A stretch of DNA of 51,566 nt from Eubacterium sp. (GTDB lineage: Bacteria > Bacillota > Clostridia > Lachnospirales > Lachnospiraceae): assembly GCA_024697845.1 (NCBI GenBank), contig JAILRZ010000100.1:1-51566 (forward strand). The letters are read 5' to 3'. This document shows, piece after piece, positions 1-10,383 of this stretch. Made by a program: the position numbers and the translations under genes. Positions within the stretch are counted from its first letter, which is position 1, and each line of letters starts with the position of its first letter. The notes beneath the pieces were generated by a model, which saw nothing but the letters and a program-made list of their open reading frames with translations, was not told the DNA's origin and searched no databases.

Positions 1-1169
1 TCGGCATCCTGCTCGATAGAACCGGATTCACGCAAATCGGCCATAATTGGTTTTTTATCCTCTCTTGTCTCGGATGCACGGTTCAACTGAGACAATGCAA
101 TAACCGGAACATTTAATTCTCTGGCAATTCCTTTCAGCGTACGAGAAATTTCTGCAATTTCCTGCTCACGGCTACTAGAACGACCGTTGGTTGTCATCAA
201 CTGCAAGTAATCCACGATAACCAGCTTAATGTCTTTTTCCAACTTGAACTTTCGGCACTTGGAACGCATCTCTCCAATACTAATACCCGGAGTATCATCA
301 ATAATAATATTGGAATTTCCGATAATATTAGCAGATTCAACGATGTTCGCCCATTCATTATCTGTCAAGTCACCCACTCGAATCTTCTGGGAACTAACCA
401 TGGAATTCTGGGATAGAATACGGTTAATAAGCTGTTCACTGGACATTTCCAAACTAAATATTGCAACTGCATGATTATGCTTGATTGCAATGTTTTCCGT
501 AATATTTAACACAAAGGCCGTCTTACCTACGGAAGGTCTGGCTGCAATCAAAATCATGTCAGATGGTTGCAGGCCTGACAACTGATGATCCAACCGGGTA
601 AAACCGGTAGGGAGTCCCGTAATACTTCCTCGGGTATGTGAAGCCTCCTCGATTTTTTCAAATACATTTAATACAACCTGACGTACCGGCACGTAATCTC
701 CGGTATTTCCTGTCTGGATTAAATCAAAAATTTTCTTTTCCGTATGCTCTAAAACTGCTTCCAGTTTTTCATTGCCTGCATAACATTCATTAGCAATTTC
801 TTCATTGGCACGAATCAGGTTCCGAAGCACTGCCTTTTCGTACACGATTTCTGCATACTGCTTGATATTTGCAGAGGTTGGCACCATTTCCAAAATGTTC
901 TTGATAAAATCAATACTAATCACTTCGGATGGTACTTCCATCTCAACCAATTTATCTTTTACTGTAATTAAATCACAGGTTTTTCCTTCATTAAACAACG
1001 TCACCATCGCCTTAAATAAAGAGCCATACTGCCGGTTATAAAAATCTTCATCCGACAATTTTTCCATAGCCACCGGGATGGCATCAATGTCCATCAGCAT
1101 TGAACCGATTACTGCCTGCTCCGCTTCGTTGCTGTGGGGCATAATCCGTTTAACTACTGCTTCTTCCAT
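1..1169 (-). CDS. dnaB: Replicative DNA helicase DnaB, 3' end cut off by the window
   Basis: The hexameric helicase unwinds DNA at the replication fork and recruits primase. Reading the complement from ATG at 1169 gives about 389 residues with no stop before the left edge; a full DnaB is about 440-450 residues. The N-terminal part (about 1-110) has the DnaB primase-interaction fold signature, including the stretch MPHSNEAEQAVIGSML. A RecA-like core follows with a Walker A motif ARPSVGKTAF (encoded near 520-550) and a Walker B-like stretch LVIVDYLQLM. GGAGGA sits about 7 nt before the start. It lies 33 bp behind rplI on the same strand, in the common Firmicutes gdpP-rplI-dnaB order, so co-transcription is likely. 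Identification is firm; only the C-terminal end is unseen. Confidence 0.96.
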   Translation of the reverse strand, partial: MEEAVVKRIMPHSNEAEQAVIGSMLMDIDAIPVAMEKLSDEDFYNRQYGSLFKAMVTLFNEGKTCDLITVKDKLVEMEVPSEVISIDFIKNILEMVPTSANIKQYAEIVYEKAVLRNLIRANEEIANECYAGNEKLEAVLEHTEKKIFDLIQTGNTGDYVPVRQVVLNVFEKIEEASHTRGSITGLPTGFTRLDHQLSGLQPSDMILIAARPSVGKTAFVLNITENIAIKHNHAVAIFSLEMSSEQLINRILSQNSMVSSQKIRVGDLTDNEWANIVESANIIGNSNIIIDDTPGISIGEMRSKCRKFKLEKDIKLVIVDYLQLMTTNGRSSSREQEIAEISRTLKGIARELNVPVIALSQLNRASETREDKKPIMADLRESGSIEQDA

Positions 1170-1202
1170 TTGTATCCTCCATTTTCAACAATCCCGGAAT
1201 GA

Positions 1203-1649
1203 TTATTTTGCTTCCACCTTTACAGCAAGCGTTCCGGTCACATCCTTGTGAAGCTTGATATTGACATTATATGTTCCAAGAGATTTGATTGCATCCGGAA
1301 TGACAATCTTCTTTTTGTCAATTTCCAGCCCCAACTGTTTCTTTGCTTCTAAAGCAATTTCCTTGCTGGAAATGGAACCAAATACTTTTCCTTCCACTCC
1401 TGCCTGAATCTTTACTGTAATGGATTTTTCTTTTAAATCATCTGCAAGCTTCTGGGCTGCTTCCAATTTTTCCTGTGCAATTTTATCCTGATTCTGTTTC
1501 TGAAGTTTCAAGTCATTTAAATTTTTACCATTTGCTTCCACTCCAAGTTTTTTTGGCAAAATATAATTTCTGGCATAACCATTATTAATTTCAACAATTT
1601 CTCCTTTTTTTCCTAATGCTTTTACATCCTGTAACAAAATTACCTGCAT
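1203..1649 (-). CDS. rplI: 50S ribosomal protein L9 (bL9)
   Basis: Structural protein of the large ribosomal subunit. The 148-residue length is typical. The N-terminal RNA-binding domain opens [20 protein letters not shown] and continues with [10 protein letters not shown], both hallmarks of bL9. A charged helix (about 45-75) links to the C-terminal domain. The ATG overlaps the gdpP stop codon in a TAATG arrangement, and the GAAGGAG ribosome binding site lies inside the gdpP 3' end, so the two genes are probably translationally coupled. dnaB follows after 33 bp. Confidence 0.97.
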   Translation of the reverse strand: MQVILLQDVKALGKKGEIVEINNGYARNYILPKKLGVEANGKNLNDLKLQKQNQDKIAQEKLEAAQKLADDLKEKSITVKIQAGVEGKVFGSISSKEIALEAKKQLGLEIDKKKIVIPDAIKSLGTYNVNIKLHKDVTGTLAVKVEAK

Positions 1650-3697
1650 TATAAGTCTCCTTCCTCAATTCGTTTGCTAATCTTTTCCTTTAATTCTTGA
1701 ATAACATCCGTGATTTCTGCCTTCTTAATCTGTGCACCTGCCAGATTCATGTGACCACCGCCACCAAAATCTTCCATCAGTATCTGAACATTCACTTTTC
1801 CTAATGATCTTGCACTAATATAAATCTGATCATTATACGGTGTCAGCACAAAAGAAGCTTTCATATTTTTGACATTCAACAATTCATTGGCTGCCTGTGC
1901 CCCCACAACGGTCGGTGATTCTTCCTGCCCGTTTGGAATGTATGTGGAAATTGCAAATTCATCTAAATAGATTTCTGCATTCTCAATTGCCTTTGCTTTC
2001 GCTTTATAATCAGCCATTTCTTCTCGGAACATTCGACGAACTCTTGTAATATCCGCGCCCTTCTTTCTCAAGTATGCTGCTGCTTCAAAAGTTCTAACAC
2101 CGGTTCTATCCGTAAAGTTGTTGGTATCAATCATAATTCCACTATACAGTGCTTCTGCTTCCATCTTAGTTAATTTTACAGTCTCATTGATGTACTGCAT
2201 AATTTCAACAACCATTTCCGAAGCCGATGATGCGGACAATTCAACATAAGATAACTGCGCACCTTCAATCACATCTGTCGTCTGACGGTGATGATCAAAA
2301 ATGATAATACAGTGAGCCTGTCGCACCAAACGTGGATGTTCCGTATAACCGGCTCTGCTTACATCTACCACAATCAATGCATCATTTTTTCCCATTCGTT
2401 CTTCAGCTTCTTCACCGGTAATAAACAAATCTTCCTCATATTCTTCTGATTCCCGAAAACTCTGTACCAGCTCTTTTACACTGCTGCTCATCTCACCTAC
2501 AACAATATGAGCCGTTTTTCCAATAGTTTTACAAATACGATACATACCAATAGACGCCCCAAAGGAATCATTATCTCCAATGTGATGTCCCATAATATAA
2601 ATATCGGATTTCGTTTCAATCAAATCTCTAAAAATTGTTGCTTTAACACGGGATTTCACTCGGGTATTCTTTTCAACGGACTTTGATTTTCCACCATAGT
2701 AATATACCTTACTTCCGTCTTTCAGCACGGCCTGGTCTCCACCTCTGGCAAGCGCCATATCAATAGCAGTAGTAGAAAGCTCATAGCTGTCCTGCAATGT
2801 CTTTCCACCCATACCTATACCGATACTGATTGTTACCGGAATTCCATTTCCCATATTGACGTTCTTTACATCATCCAAAACGGCAAATTTATTGGTCTGC
2901 ATTTTGCTGATGTACTTTGTTTTAAACATTACAAAATACTTATCATTTTCCAGTTTTCTGACAATGCCGTCATACTGAGAGAAATAAATATTAATTCGTC
3001 GGTCAATTAAGGCCACCAGCAAGGTTCTTCTTGTAGCTTCAACCCCTTGTAAAACCTCGTCATAATTGTCAATATAAATATTGGCAATTACCGTTCTTTC
3101 ATCTCGAGTTTCCTTACTTAATTCCTGAATTCTTGTTTCATCAAACAGGTAAAACGCAATCATAATTCCGTCTCCCTGATCCACCAATGGAAATTCTTCG
3201 TTTTCCAGGGTTTCATTAAAATCAATTTCCCGAAGTACAACTTTGAAGATTTTTTCCTGATGCTGTATTTCGAATTCGTATTCTTCTTTTTCTAACTGTA
3301 AAAACTCAGTCTTAAACTCCGGAAAGATATCAATAATATTTCGATTTTTTACAGAGTCTTCTTCCATCAGTTCATTCATCATCTGATTGCTCCATAAAAT
3401 CTTTCCGCTTTCATCCATCAGTCCATATGGCAATTCCAATTCATTCAGCATCCTTCTTTGAATCAATCCGTATTGCGTACCAAAGTTTACCAGATTCTGT
3501 GCAAGCTTTGGTTTCATTCGAACATAAAGAACTGCCGAAATCACAATATAGACTCCGGTACAAATCAAGAGAAAAATACCGGCATTTCGGTTGCAACAAA
3601 ATGCAATAACTGATGCAATAATCCAGAACAAATCCCAATACAATGGAATTCGCAGATACTGTTTAATTTTCCCTTTAACTCTTTTCTTATTTTCCAT
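1649..3697 (-). CDS. gdpP: Cyclic-di-AMP phosphodiesterase, GdpP/DHH family
   Basis: Membrane-bound enzyme that hydrolyses c-di-AMP to pApA and so affects potassium balance, wall stress and beta-lactam tolerance in Firmicutes. I place the start at ATG 3697 (682 residues) because AGGAAGG lies 5 nt upstream; an in-frame ATG nine codons earlier lacks such a site. Order: two membrane segments (about 15-55), a PAS-like domain (about 75-170), a degenerate GGDEF domain (about 175-310), then DHH/DHHA1. Catalytic motifs are GHHIGDND (near 369), FDHHR (near 466) and [10 protein letters not shown] (near 644). The GGDEF signature itself is lost, as is usual in GdpP. It ends in a TAATG overlap with rplI. 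Confidence 0.95.
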   Translation of the reverse strand: MENKKRVKGKIKQYLRIPLYWDLFWIIASVIAFCCNRNAGIFLLICTGVYIVISAVLYVRMKPKLAQNLVNFGTQYGLIQRRMLNELELPYGLMDESGKILWSNQMMNELMEEDSVKNRNIIDIFPEFKTEFLQLEKEEYEFEIQHQEKIFKVVLREIDFNETLENEEFPLVDQGDGIMIAFYLFDETRIQELSKETRDERTVIANIYIDNYDEVLQGVEATRRTLLVALIDRRINIYFSQYDGIVRKLENDKYFVMFKTKYISKMQTNKFAVLDDVKNVNMGNGIPVTISIGIGMGGKTLQDSYELSTTAIDMALARGGDQAVLKDGSKVYYYGGKSKSVEKNTRVKSRVKATIFRDLIETKSDIYIMGHHIGDNDSFGASIGMYRICKTIGKTAHIVVGEMSSSVKELVQSFRESEEYEEDLFITGEEAEERMGKNDALIVVDVSRAGYTEHPRLVRQAHCIIIFDHHRQTTDVIEGAQLSYVELSASSASEMVVEIMQYINETVKLTKMEAEALYSGIMIDTNNFTDRTGVRTFEAAAYLRKKGADITRVRRMFREEMADYKAKAKAIENAEIYLDEFAISTYIPNGQEESPTVVGAQAANELLNVKNMKASFVLTPYNDQIYISARSLGKVNVQILMEDFGGGGHMNLAGAQIKKAEITDVIQELKEKISKRIEEGDL

Positions 3698-3747
3698 AAT
3701 GCCTTCCTCTTTTACGGATTTCATCCGTACTTCTTAGTATATCATCA

Positions 3748-4518
3748 TTATACCCAATAAGACAACTGTAAAAGCGATAGCATAATAAGCAGGACAAGTC
3801 CGATATGGCGCCATTTTTCTTCAACCAATAAACCAATAAACTCTCTAAGGAAAGCATTCGGATAAAAATAAGCCTTTGTCTTCGCTGCAATTCCTTTTGC
3901 ATGTACTTCATTTCTTTCCGCTAAAATATATCCTCGAAAAACATGATAGTTGGTAGTGGCGAATGCAATTCCCAACATATTAATTGGTCTGCGCCCCTCA
4001 TGCCGAATGAGCCAGATATTGCTTGCCATCAAGAAAATCGATAAAACCAACATAATTGGAGTAATTGCAATAATCACTGCCTGATATCCATTGAAATTTA
4101 ATTCTCCTATAGTTCGGTCCATAATGACCCCTGTTGCGCTGACTTTAAAAGAATGCTCATGGATTGATATCATTCCACCTTCATCAGAAAACTGATATCC
4201 CGCATACACTTTTGTTTCTCCTCGTTCTATGGAGCGAAAGTCCAATACCAGTTCTCCATTCTCCATACGAGCCCCTTGAAACTCCACAATTCCTTCCTTT
4301 TCTATCTTTACTGCAACCTTTGGAGCGTCTTCTCGTGGAAGAAATATATTCGTATGTAATGTATACTGATTTCCTACTGTTGCAATAAAAAGAAATTCCA
4401 GAAAAGCAATTATAAAAATAATAATATTTAAAAAGTATATCTTACGATTTTTCTTCACAGTTTCCTCCACTGTTTTCACAGATGTCATTATTTTATCATT
4501 CACAGGAAGAACATTCAA
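3748..4518 (-). CDS. Membrane protein of unknown function upstream of gdpP
   Basis: I do not recognise this family. The 256-residue product has a membrane segment at about 27-47, an extracellular-looking beta-rich stretch (about 50-140), then hydrophobic segments at about 146-168 and 237-256. A patch around 175-200 (RPINMLGIAFATTNYHVF) may touch the membrane. The longest reading begins at TTG; an ATG ten codons later (4488) is the other candidate, and neither has a good ribosome binding site. It lies 50 bp before gdpP on the same strand and could be its operon partner. Coding is supported by the long open frame and consistent membrane topology. Confidence 0.7.
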   Translation of the reverse strand: MNVLPVNDKIMTSVKTVEETVKKNRKIYFLNIIIFIIAFLEFLFIATVGNQYTLHTNIFLPREDAPKVAVKIEKEGIVEFQGARMENGELVLDFRSIERGETKVYAGYQFSDEGGMISIHEHSFKVSATGVIMDRTIGELNFNGYQAVIIAITPIMLVLSIFLMASNIWLIRHEGRRPINMLGIAFATTNYHVFRGYILAERNEVHAKGIAAKTKAYFYPNAFLREFIGLLVEEKWRHIGLVLLIMLSLLQLSYWV

Positions 4519-4553
4519 TCTTTATATACGGCTCTATGAACGGGGCCATACAT

Positions 4554-4580
4554 GAAAAAAGCTGCCCTTTCGGACAGCTC
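4554..4580 (-). terminator. Intrinsic terminator after the 4589-5812 gene
   Basis: Read on the minus strand, an 8-bp stem (AGCTGTCC with GGGCAGCT, one G-U) closes a GAAA tetraloop and runs into six T residues. It begins 9 bp after the stop codon of the secreted-protein gene and separates it from the downstream gdpP block. Confidence 0.85.
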
Positions 4581-4588
4581 TTTCATTC

Positions 4589-5812
4589 TTACTTAATTCT
4601 TACTGTTTTCACCGCAGACCATTTCTGACCGTAAACAGTTTTCTTTCCAATTACTTTAAATCCGCGTACGCGCACAAATAAGTTTTTCTTATTTTTTAAT
4701 TTCTTATGGGATACAGTGAACACCTTTTTGTTTTTCTTTGTAAATGCTTTCACCAATACTTTTCTGTTTTTCTTTGCATCTACTTTCTTTCGATAGAAAC
4801 GAACCTCGTATCCATCCGCATTCCCTAATGCTTTCTTCAAAGTAACTTTGATTTTCTTTGCTGATTTTTTCTTTTCTGCCTTCTGAACCTTCGCTACTTT
4901 ACAATTCTTTTTAAATTCACTTGCCAACTGTTTATCAGATTTTGGTGTTGGCGTATCAGTAACCGCTTTTTCTGTGGTAGTTTCCTGAACAATTATCGGT
5001 GGCATCGGACCAACAATCCCCTCATCGATAATTTGGAAATCCTTGATGGATACCGTTCCGGACCAATTATTTTCTGTCTGATAAATAATATCAGAAACAT
5101 TCACTCCATTCTGGTCGTACTGGGCTCCAAATGCGCCAAGCATAATGTTCACAGATAACTTTTGTCCGCTGACCCAATTCGTAAATGTATATATATATTT
5201 GCTTTCCTGGTTTCTTAATACAATAATCTGGGAGTCTCCAGATAATACATCCCCATCATATGGTGCCAATTTTGTTCCATCCACCTCTGTGCTAAAATCT
5301 ACGTAGGCAAACTTTATGGTAGATTTATTTGAGGATGCACTTCCTGTAAATGAAACAGTATATGTGTGTCCCGGAATCATAGCAACATCCGTCATTTGTG
5401 CCTGAACAGACCAAGGATTAATACGATCTTCTGTAAGTTCTTGGTCATTTTTCCACATTCGATCCCATCCTGTATTGGCAATGTCCATCTGAAATCCACT
5501 AGATTTTTTCGTTGCTGTTTTACTTTCACGACTGGACTCTGAAAATCCTCTTGCCCATCCGGTTATTTCTTCATTCGTATCATTCAAAGCAACTGAATTG
5601 ATGAAGCCGCAATTTCCATTTCCATTCTCATATTCATTCGGATTCGCAAGACTTGCCGGTCCTCCCTGAAAGAAAGTCCAATTGGACAATTCAATCTTTT
5701 CTCCCGGTAGATACGCCTGAACCTCTCTCGTGAAATTCGGTGCAATAACCGCGCCGGCAACCATAGCTGTCACGGTTCCAATCATGATACCTTTTCTTAC
5801 TCTTTTACCCAT
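4589..5812 (-). CDS. Secreted CBM4/9-like protein with lysine-rich C-terminal domain
   Basis: Exported protein, probably carbohydrate binding. The 407-residue product begins with a signal peptide (basic MGKRVRKG, hydrophobic core to about 26, likely cleavage after VQA near 33). Residues about 38-265 form a beta-rich module opening with ELSNWTFFQGG and ending with SGTVSIKDFQI, a layout like the CBM4/9 jelly-roll. A proline/threonine linker (about 270-295) leads to a very lysine-rich FN3-like tail (about 310-407, with GNADGYEVRFYRKK) of a type seen at the C terminus of many Lachnospiraceae secreted proteins. No catalytic domain is visible. AGGAGGGA precedes the ATG. The CBM assignment is by pattern only. 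Confidence 0.8.
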   Translation of the reverse strand: MGKRVRKGIMIGTVTAMVAGAVIAPNFTREVQAYLPGEKIELSNWTFFQGGPASLANPNEYENGNGNCGFINSVALNDTNEEITGWARGFSESSRESKTATKKSSGFQMDIANTGWDRMWKNDQELTEDRINPWSVQAQMTDVAMIPGHTYTVSFTGSASSNKSTIKFAYVDFSTEVDGTKLAPYDGDVLSGDSQIIVLRNQESKYIYTFTNWVSGQKLSVNIMLGAFGAQYDQNGVNVSDIIYQTENNWSGTVSIKDFQIIDEGIVGPMPPIIVQETTTEKAVTDTPTPKSDKQLASEFKKNCKVAKVQKAEKKKSAKKIKVTLKKALGNADGYEVRFYRKKVDAKKNRKVLVKAFTKKNKKVFTVSHKKLKNKKNLFVRVRGFKVIGKKTVYGQKWSAVKTVRIK

Positions 5813-6036
5813 TTTATTCCCTCCTAATTCTTCTAGTTCTTTTTTTGTCGAATTTTTTTCAACTCATTCGCATCTGCCCTTTATTATATCATTGTTATTA
5901 TCATTTTTAAACGCCTCCTAGATATAATTCACTTTTTTAGCAATTTATCCTCTTTTTTCTCTTTACACTATGAACATTTTATCATAAACTTACTTCGTAT
6001 CTGACATAACCGGATAATAATTTTAAGGAGATTACT

Positions 6037-6303
6037 ATGTTTCGTGTATGGGGAAGAACCTTCAAGAATAATAATATGCTAAAAAGTACTACCATTGAAT
6101 TAGAAATGGATGACACAAGAACTCACAAAGTCTTCAAAGCATTGGAAATGATTTGCGAGGAATTTGATTTGAGTAATCCAATCTGGTTGGAAACCAATAT
6201 CAAGGAGTTCAAACGAATTGCCCGCACCCGTTTCACTGCTGACAGTTTCGTGGAAGCTATTGATTTTGATTATTTAGATTTTTATGTGATTGAGGAAGAT
6301 TAA
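6037..6303 (+). CDS. Small acidic protein of unknown function
   Basis: The 88-residue soluble protein has no recognised domain. It is acidic at the end (YLDFYVIEED) and looks alpha/beta, with ELEMDDTRTHKVFKALEMIC as a probable amphipathic helix. AAGGAG lies 7 nt before the ATG, which supports real translation. It stands alone on the plus strand between two minus-strand secreted-protein genes and shares a convergent terminator with the next one. Confidence 0.7.
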   Translation: MFRVWGRTFKNNNMLKSTTIELEMDDTRTHKVFKALEMICEEFDLSNPIWLETNIKEFKRIARTRFTADSFVEAIDFDYLDFYVIEED

Positions 6304-6335
6304 AAAAATCCCGATCCTTCGTGGACCGGGATTTC
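6302..6335 (-). terminator. Terminator after the CotH/LRR gene, also serving the small plus-strand gene
   Basis: A 10-bp stem (ATCCCGGTCC with GGATCGGGAT on the minus strand, one G-U) is followed by seven T residues in the minus direction. On the plus strand the same hairpin has one mismatch and a weaker T-run, so it mainly ends the 6343-9498 transcript and may work both ways. Confidence 0.85.
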
Positions 6336-6342
6336 TCTTCTT

Positions 6343-9300
6343 CTACAGCTTTTTCTTTTTTAATATCATTTTATAATATTTTTTCGCATTCTTCGGCACT
6401 TTAAATTTCGCTTTCTTAGCAATCTTTCTAAATGCTTTTGAATTGATTTTCACTCTTTTTCCTCTGATATAAATCTTTTTTAATTTCTTATCACCGTAAA
6501 AAGCTTTGCTGTATATAACCTGTACACTCTTTGCAATTTTGATCTTTTGCAATTTTTTACAATTTGCAAAGGCTTCTTTTCCAATAAAGGAAATTCCATT
6601 TTCGAGTATTACACTTTCCAAATTTTTGTATCCGGAAAATGCTTTTGAAGCAATCTTTACTACCTTGAATTTCTTTCCTTTAATGGTTACACTTGCTGGA
6701 ATCTTCAATTTTTTAAGTTTTGCATTTGTTGCTCCAATACAGGTAATCTCCGCTATCTTTCCGTGATAACTAAGGACACGATATTTTAATCCATTCACGG
6801 TATAAATCTGATTGACACTTATCTTGTTTGGATTCACTACAGTAACACTACAGGTCATGCATTCTCCTGTTTCACCCTTGACGATGATTACAGTTTTTCC
6901 TTCTTTTGCTCCAAAGATTACACCATGTTCACCTACTTCTACAATATCCGGTGAAGCACTATTATAATAAAAATAGTCGTATACATTTTGTGGTTCTTCA
7001 ATGCTATAACCTACATTGATTTTTCCATACTGGCCAACATTTAATGTAATTTCTGGATTTGTTATTTCCGTATTATAATCCCAATGGTTTTCCTTCTCCA
7101 TTTCTTCTGAAGTCAGAACAACAACTTTACATACCGCTTTTTTCCCATTTGTTGTTGTAACAGTAATATCAGCTTTACCTGCACCAACAATTTTTACATT
7201 ACCATTCTCTACCTGAGCAACTTTTTCATTGGATGACGTCCAGGTTAATTCCTTTACTAATGCATCAAACGGAACTGCCTGAACAGACAATGAAATATCA
7301 TCTCTTGAATCTTCCGAACAACAAATCAATTCTTTTGAAAGATAAATTTTCTGTGGTTTTACAATTTCACTTTCCGGCAAATAACTTGCAGTTAATGTGA
7401 TAGATTTTGGTATTCCATCCTCCTCGAAGAATTCTCCTTGATAGGTATATCCATTTTTTTTCAAATTTTCAATTTCTTCTTTTTCCCAGACATTCTCCAG
7501 GTCCTTTGCTGTCATATTGTTATATTGCAAATACTCTTCATACGTCAGATGATACTGTGTATTCCATCCGACAAATACAAAACCTTTTTTCTCCGGAACC
7601 TTTGGTTGCGCAGATAATGGCTTACCGACGTATTCTGTCTGCGTTGCAATTGTCTTTCCATCTGCCACGAATTTTACCTGACATTCTACCGGATAGAGTT
7701 TTTGAACATTTTCATCTACCCATTCCATTCGTTGTAAGATCCACTGACGGAGTCGCTCAATTTCTTCCTCATAGGTCAATGTCTTTGTATTTTCATCTAA
7801 ATCCCCTAAATCAGACATTCCCCATTTTTCAAAATTGTACTTTGCAGTGACTTTCATTTGTTCTGCATACTGATCCAATTGACCACCTTCTCGAACCAAT
7901 TCCATCAGTTTTTCCTTAAGAATCGGCCAAGCATTTACTACCTCTGCTGCAAACTCAGGATCTTTAAACATCTGTGAAAACCATACGGATTCATTATGTG
8001 ACCAACCTGTCACATATGGCTCGTTATATTCTGTAGATCCCCATGCAACATAATCAAAATCCCATAATGGTCCCCAATATAGTTTATCATTACGCTTTTT
8101 ATATAAATAGGTACTTGGACTTGCATATCCATCTCCGTTTTTAGAAAATTCCTGGAACCAGTAATACATTGCTGTAGATTTAATATCCATTAAATCTTTA
8201 TATGATACGCCGTTTCCATCTCTAAACTCTTTTCCATAAATTGCATTCTCTACCTGCTGCACATAATTTTTAATGTAATTATATTGAGTTTCGTTCATAT
8301 AATCTTCGAAAGAAGGATTTTCCAACTCAAAGGATTCCCCACGTTTCGTTAAAAATTGTACTTCATCGTCACCGTACGGAGACATTCCAAGTAGATATCC
8401 ACCGGAAATAATTTCCGGATCGGTAGACATTTTTGTCTCTTCATTGTCTTCCAAATCGTCTATATTAACTCTTGTTTTTCCTACACGAATTTGTTCACTC
8501 AGCAAATAGCTTCCCAAATAATCTCCGTTCATTATGACATCTACCGGAACACATTTTGGAGTGAATTCCATTCCTACCTGTTCCCCTAACCAATAGGTAA
8601 TCTTATTTCTCAAAAGACTGTTGTCATAATAATTTGCAAGAAGCACCCAATGCTTGTTCTTTCCCATTCCAAGCACATCCTGCTTATCTTGTAATTTAAT
8701 TTTATACGGCTTCTTATCCGGATCCCATGTTGAATTTCCACGACCACGAATGTATTCCATTTCATAGGTTTCTGTCTTCAATGGTTTTTTATTATATTCT
8801 CCATTATATCCTTCAGGAATCTGAACGGTCATACTTCCATAACATTCAACGGAGTGATCTGAAGAAGCATTCATTTCCCCGATGCTTCCCTCTGATTCAT
8901 CGATATTGAAATAAACAACAGGAACTGAACTTTCTACGAATTCAATTGAACGTATAAATACCTCTGTATTTTCTTCACTGGTTTCCAATACCTTCAAATA
9001 AACTTTGTGTTTTCCAACCAATTTGTACTGATCTACATCAACAGATACACTTCGAGAATAACTCCAATCATTCTTTTTCTTCTGACGATAAAGCCAAATT
9101 GTTCCAATCGGTTCTTCCATAGAATCCACATAGATTCCCAACTGAACTTTCGTTCCTTTTTTAGAAAAAGCATCAATAGAAATTCGATTAATATAACTCC
9201 GATTAAAATCAAATTCTTTTGTTATTTCGATGCTTTCTCCGGCAAGAGTTCCTGAGAAGAGCACTCCCTTTTCCTTCTCTAGTGTCTTTGCCGTCGCTTC

Positions 9301-9498
9301 TATTTTTTCCGTATCGTACTGAAGCTGATTCGCAGCAAATAAATCTGTAAATAACTGATTGTCATAATCTGTTTTCTGGTTCTCCTCCTGCGGGATTGGC
9401 TCCGCCCCCGTCATCGACGAACTACCAAATTCAGTCATCGTCACCACCAGAGCACCGGCCAAGACCAGGCTCACCAATTTCTTCCATTTTTTTCTCAT
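6343..9498 (-). CDS. Secreted CotH-kinase-fold protein with Big2 and LRR domains
   Basis: Large 1051-residue surface protein. A signal peptide (about 1-32) precedes a beta-rich N-terminal region (about 60-190). The CotH domain spans about 200-590, with GRGNSTW near 249 and the acidic LWDFDY near 476. CotH proteins are atypical kinases first known from Bacillus spore coats, but many gut Clostridia secrete versions fused to other modules. An InlB/Listeria-Bacteroides-type repeat follows (about 600-645, FVFVGWNTQY), then two Big2 Ig-like domains (about 712-800 and 830-905), and a BspA-type LRR_5 region (about 915-1010) with a lysine-rich end. AAAGGAG precedes the ATG. Domain calls are solid; the substrate is unknown. 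Confidence 0.88.
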   Translation of the reverse strand: MRKKWKKLVSLVLAGALVVTMTEFGSSSMTGAEPIPQEENQKTDYDNQLFTDLFAANQLQYDTEKIEATAKTLEKEKGVLFSGTLAGESIEITKEFDFNRSYINRISIDAFSKKGTKVQLGIYVDSMEEPIGTIWLYRQKKKNDWSYSRSVSVDVDQYKLVGKHKVYLKVLETSEENTEVFIRSIEFVESSVPVVYFNIDESEGSIGEMNASSDHSVECYGSMTVQIPEGYNGEYNKKPLKTETYEMEYIRGRGNSTWDPDKKPYKIKLQDKQDVLGMGKNKHWVLLANYYDNSLLRNKITYWLGEQVGMEFTPKCVPVDVIMNGDYLGSYLLSEQIRVGKTRVNIDDLEDNEETKMSTDPEIISGGYLLGMSPYGDDEVQFLTKRGESFELENPSFEDYMNETQYNYIKNYVQQVENAIYGKEFRDGNGVSYKDLMDIKSTAMYYWFQEFSKNGDGYASPSTYLYKKRNDKLYWGPLWDFDYVAWGSTEYNEPYVTGWSHNESVWFSQMFKDPEFAAEVVNAWPILKEKLMELVREGGQLDQYAEQMKVTAKYNFEKWGMSDLGDLDENTKTLTYEEEIERLRQWILQRMEWVDENVQKLYPVECQVKFVADGKTIATQTEYVGKPLSAQPKVPEKKGFVFVGWNTQYHLTYEEYLQYNNMTAKDLENVWEKEEIENLKKNGYTYQGEFFEEDGIPKSITLTASYLPESEIVKPQKIYLSKELICCSEDSRDDISLSVQAVPFDALVKELTWTSSNEKVAQVENGNVKIVGAGKADITVTTTNGKKAVCKVVVLTSEEMEKENHWDYNTEITNPEITLNVGQYGKINVGYSIEEPQNVYDYFYYNSASPDIVEVGEHGVIFGAKEGKTVIIVKGETGECMTCSVTVVNPNKISVNQIYTVNGLKYRVLSYHGKIAEITCIGATNAKLKKLKIPASVTIKGKKFKVVKIASKAFSGYKNLESVILENGISFIGKEAFANCKKLQKIKIAKSVQVIYSKAFYGDKKLKKIYIRGKRVKINSKAFRKIAKKAKFKVPKNAKKYYKMILKKKKL

Positions 9499-9566
9499 AA
9501 GCCGCTCCTTTCCAAATTTGATAAAAATTTGATTTCTCGTATATTTATAATAGCATCTTCCCTCTC

Positions 9567-10358
9567 CTATATCAAATATTTCTCTGTAAATTGCTTCACT
9601 AGTTCCATATCAATTACAGAAGTTGATGTTTCAAACGTTATGATTAAATCTTCCCCTGGAAAGATTCCATTCTTCTCATATAGCCCAATTTTCATCACTG
9701 CCGTTCTCGCATACTCAGGGCTGTCCATCATCCCTTCATGCTCCCAATATAATTCTCTTCCGGTTTTGTGTGATAAAAAAGTAAAATCTGGATATATTAT
9801 TCCGTATGGTTTCAATTCTAATGGACACTCATATTTATATTGCACTCCCATCGAATCAAAATAGTCTGCCATTATTTTTTCTGATTTTGATCGTACACGT
9901 ATTCCACGATTTGTAATAATAACAGGCGCATCACTTCTAAATGGCTTATCTGCATACGGAACATTCATCCATTTTTCTATACGCTGCTGATAAGTTAACT
10001 CTACCGGTTCAATTAATTTTCTGCGTTCAGGATGTTCTTTCAAATAAATTGACTCAATCTCATTATCTTCATAATCTCTCAAGATAGATTCAATTTGAGC
10101 TAACCGCTTACTCACTCTTTTTAGCACTTTTTCATCGTAAGATTTTTGAGCTAGTCTCTTAACAAGCTCAATCTCCTTTTTAGGAAGGTATGTACCATTA
10201 TGACTTTCTCCCTTTTTACATTGATAATACTGTACACATCCTTGGCTTTTCCCTATCCTCAAACAGCCCTCTGGTACGTCTATCAGATTTTTCTCAACTT
10301 GTGCCTTAATGTTACATAATCTCTCTGCTTCATCCCAGAGTTTTTCTTTTAATTCCAC
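9567..10358 (-). CDS. PD-(D/E)XK nuclease-like protein of unknown role
   Basis: 263 residues starting at GTG, supported by AAAGGGGGAAT about 6 nt upstream. The N-terminal half (about 1-135) is charged and helical, with GCLRIGKSQGCVQYY near 32-46. The C-terminal half has a restriction-endonuclease-like pattern: SEKIMADYF (glutamate near 162), IIYPDFTF (aspartate near 190) and ELYWEHEGMMD (glutamate near 206), with histidine where lysine is usual. This suggests a PD-(D/E)XK fold; activity is unproven. I recall similar unnamed proteins from other Lachnospiraceae. Its leader contains the 53-bp inverted-repeat array at 10384-10633, whose nearest unit is 25 bp from the start codon. A defence or DNA-repair role is possible but not shown. 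Confidence 0.75.
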   Translation of the reverse strand: MELKEKLWDEAERLCNIKAQVEKNLIDVPEGCLRIGKSQGCVQYYQCKKGESHNGTYLPKKEIELVKRLAQKSYDEKVLKRVSKRLAQIESILRDYEDNEIESIYLKEHPERRKLIEPVELTYQQRIEKWMNVPYADKPFRSDAPVIITNRGIRVRSKSEKIMADYFDSMGVQYKYECPLELKPYGIIYPDFTFLSHKTGRELYWEHEGMMDSPEYARTAVMKIGLYEKNGIFPGEDLIITFETSTSVIDMELVKQFTEKYLI

Positions 10359-10383
10359 AACGATTCCCCCTTTTTGATTCCAT

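Noticed and set aside
1649-1651. Fusion of gdpP and rplI
   Set aside because: It is a normal TAATG stop-start overlap with a ribosome binding site for rplI, and both proteins have standard lengths.
5812-5920. Leader peptide (six codons after AGGAGG, near 5920-5900 on the minus strand)
   Set aside because: The AGGAGG and ATG are well placed, but the peptide is only MIITMI, a -10-like TATAAT lies within it, and no attenuator follows.
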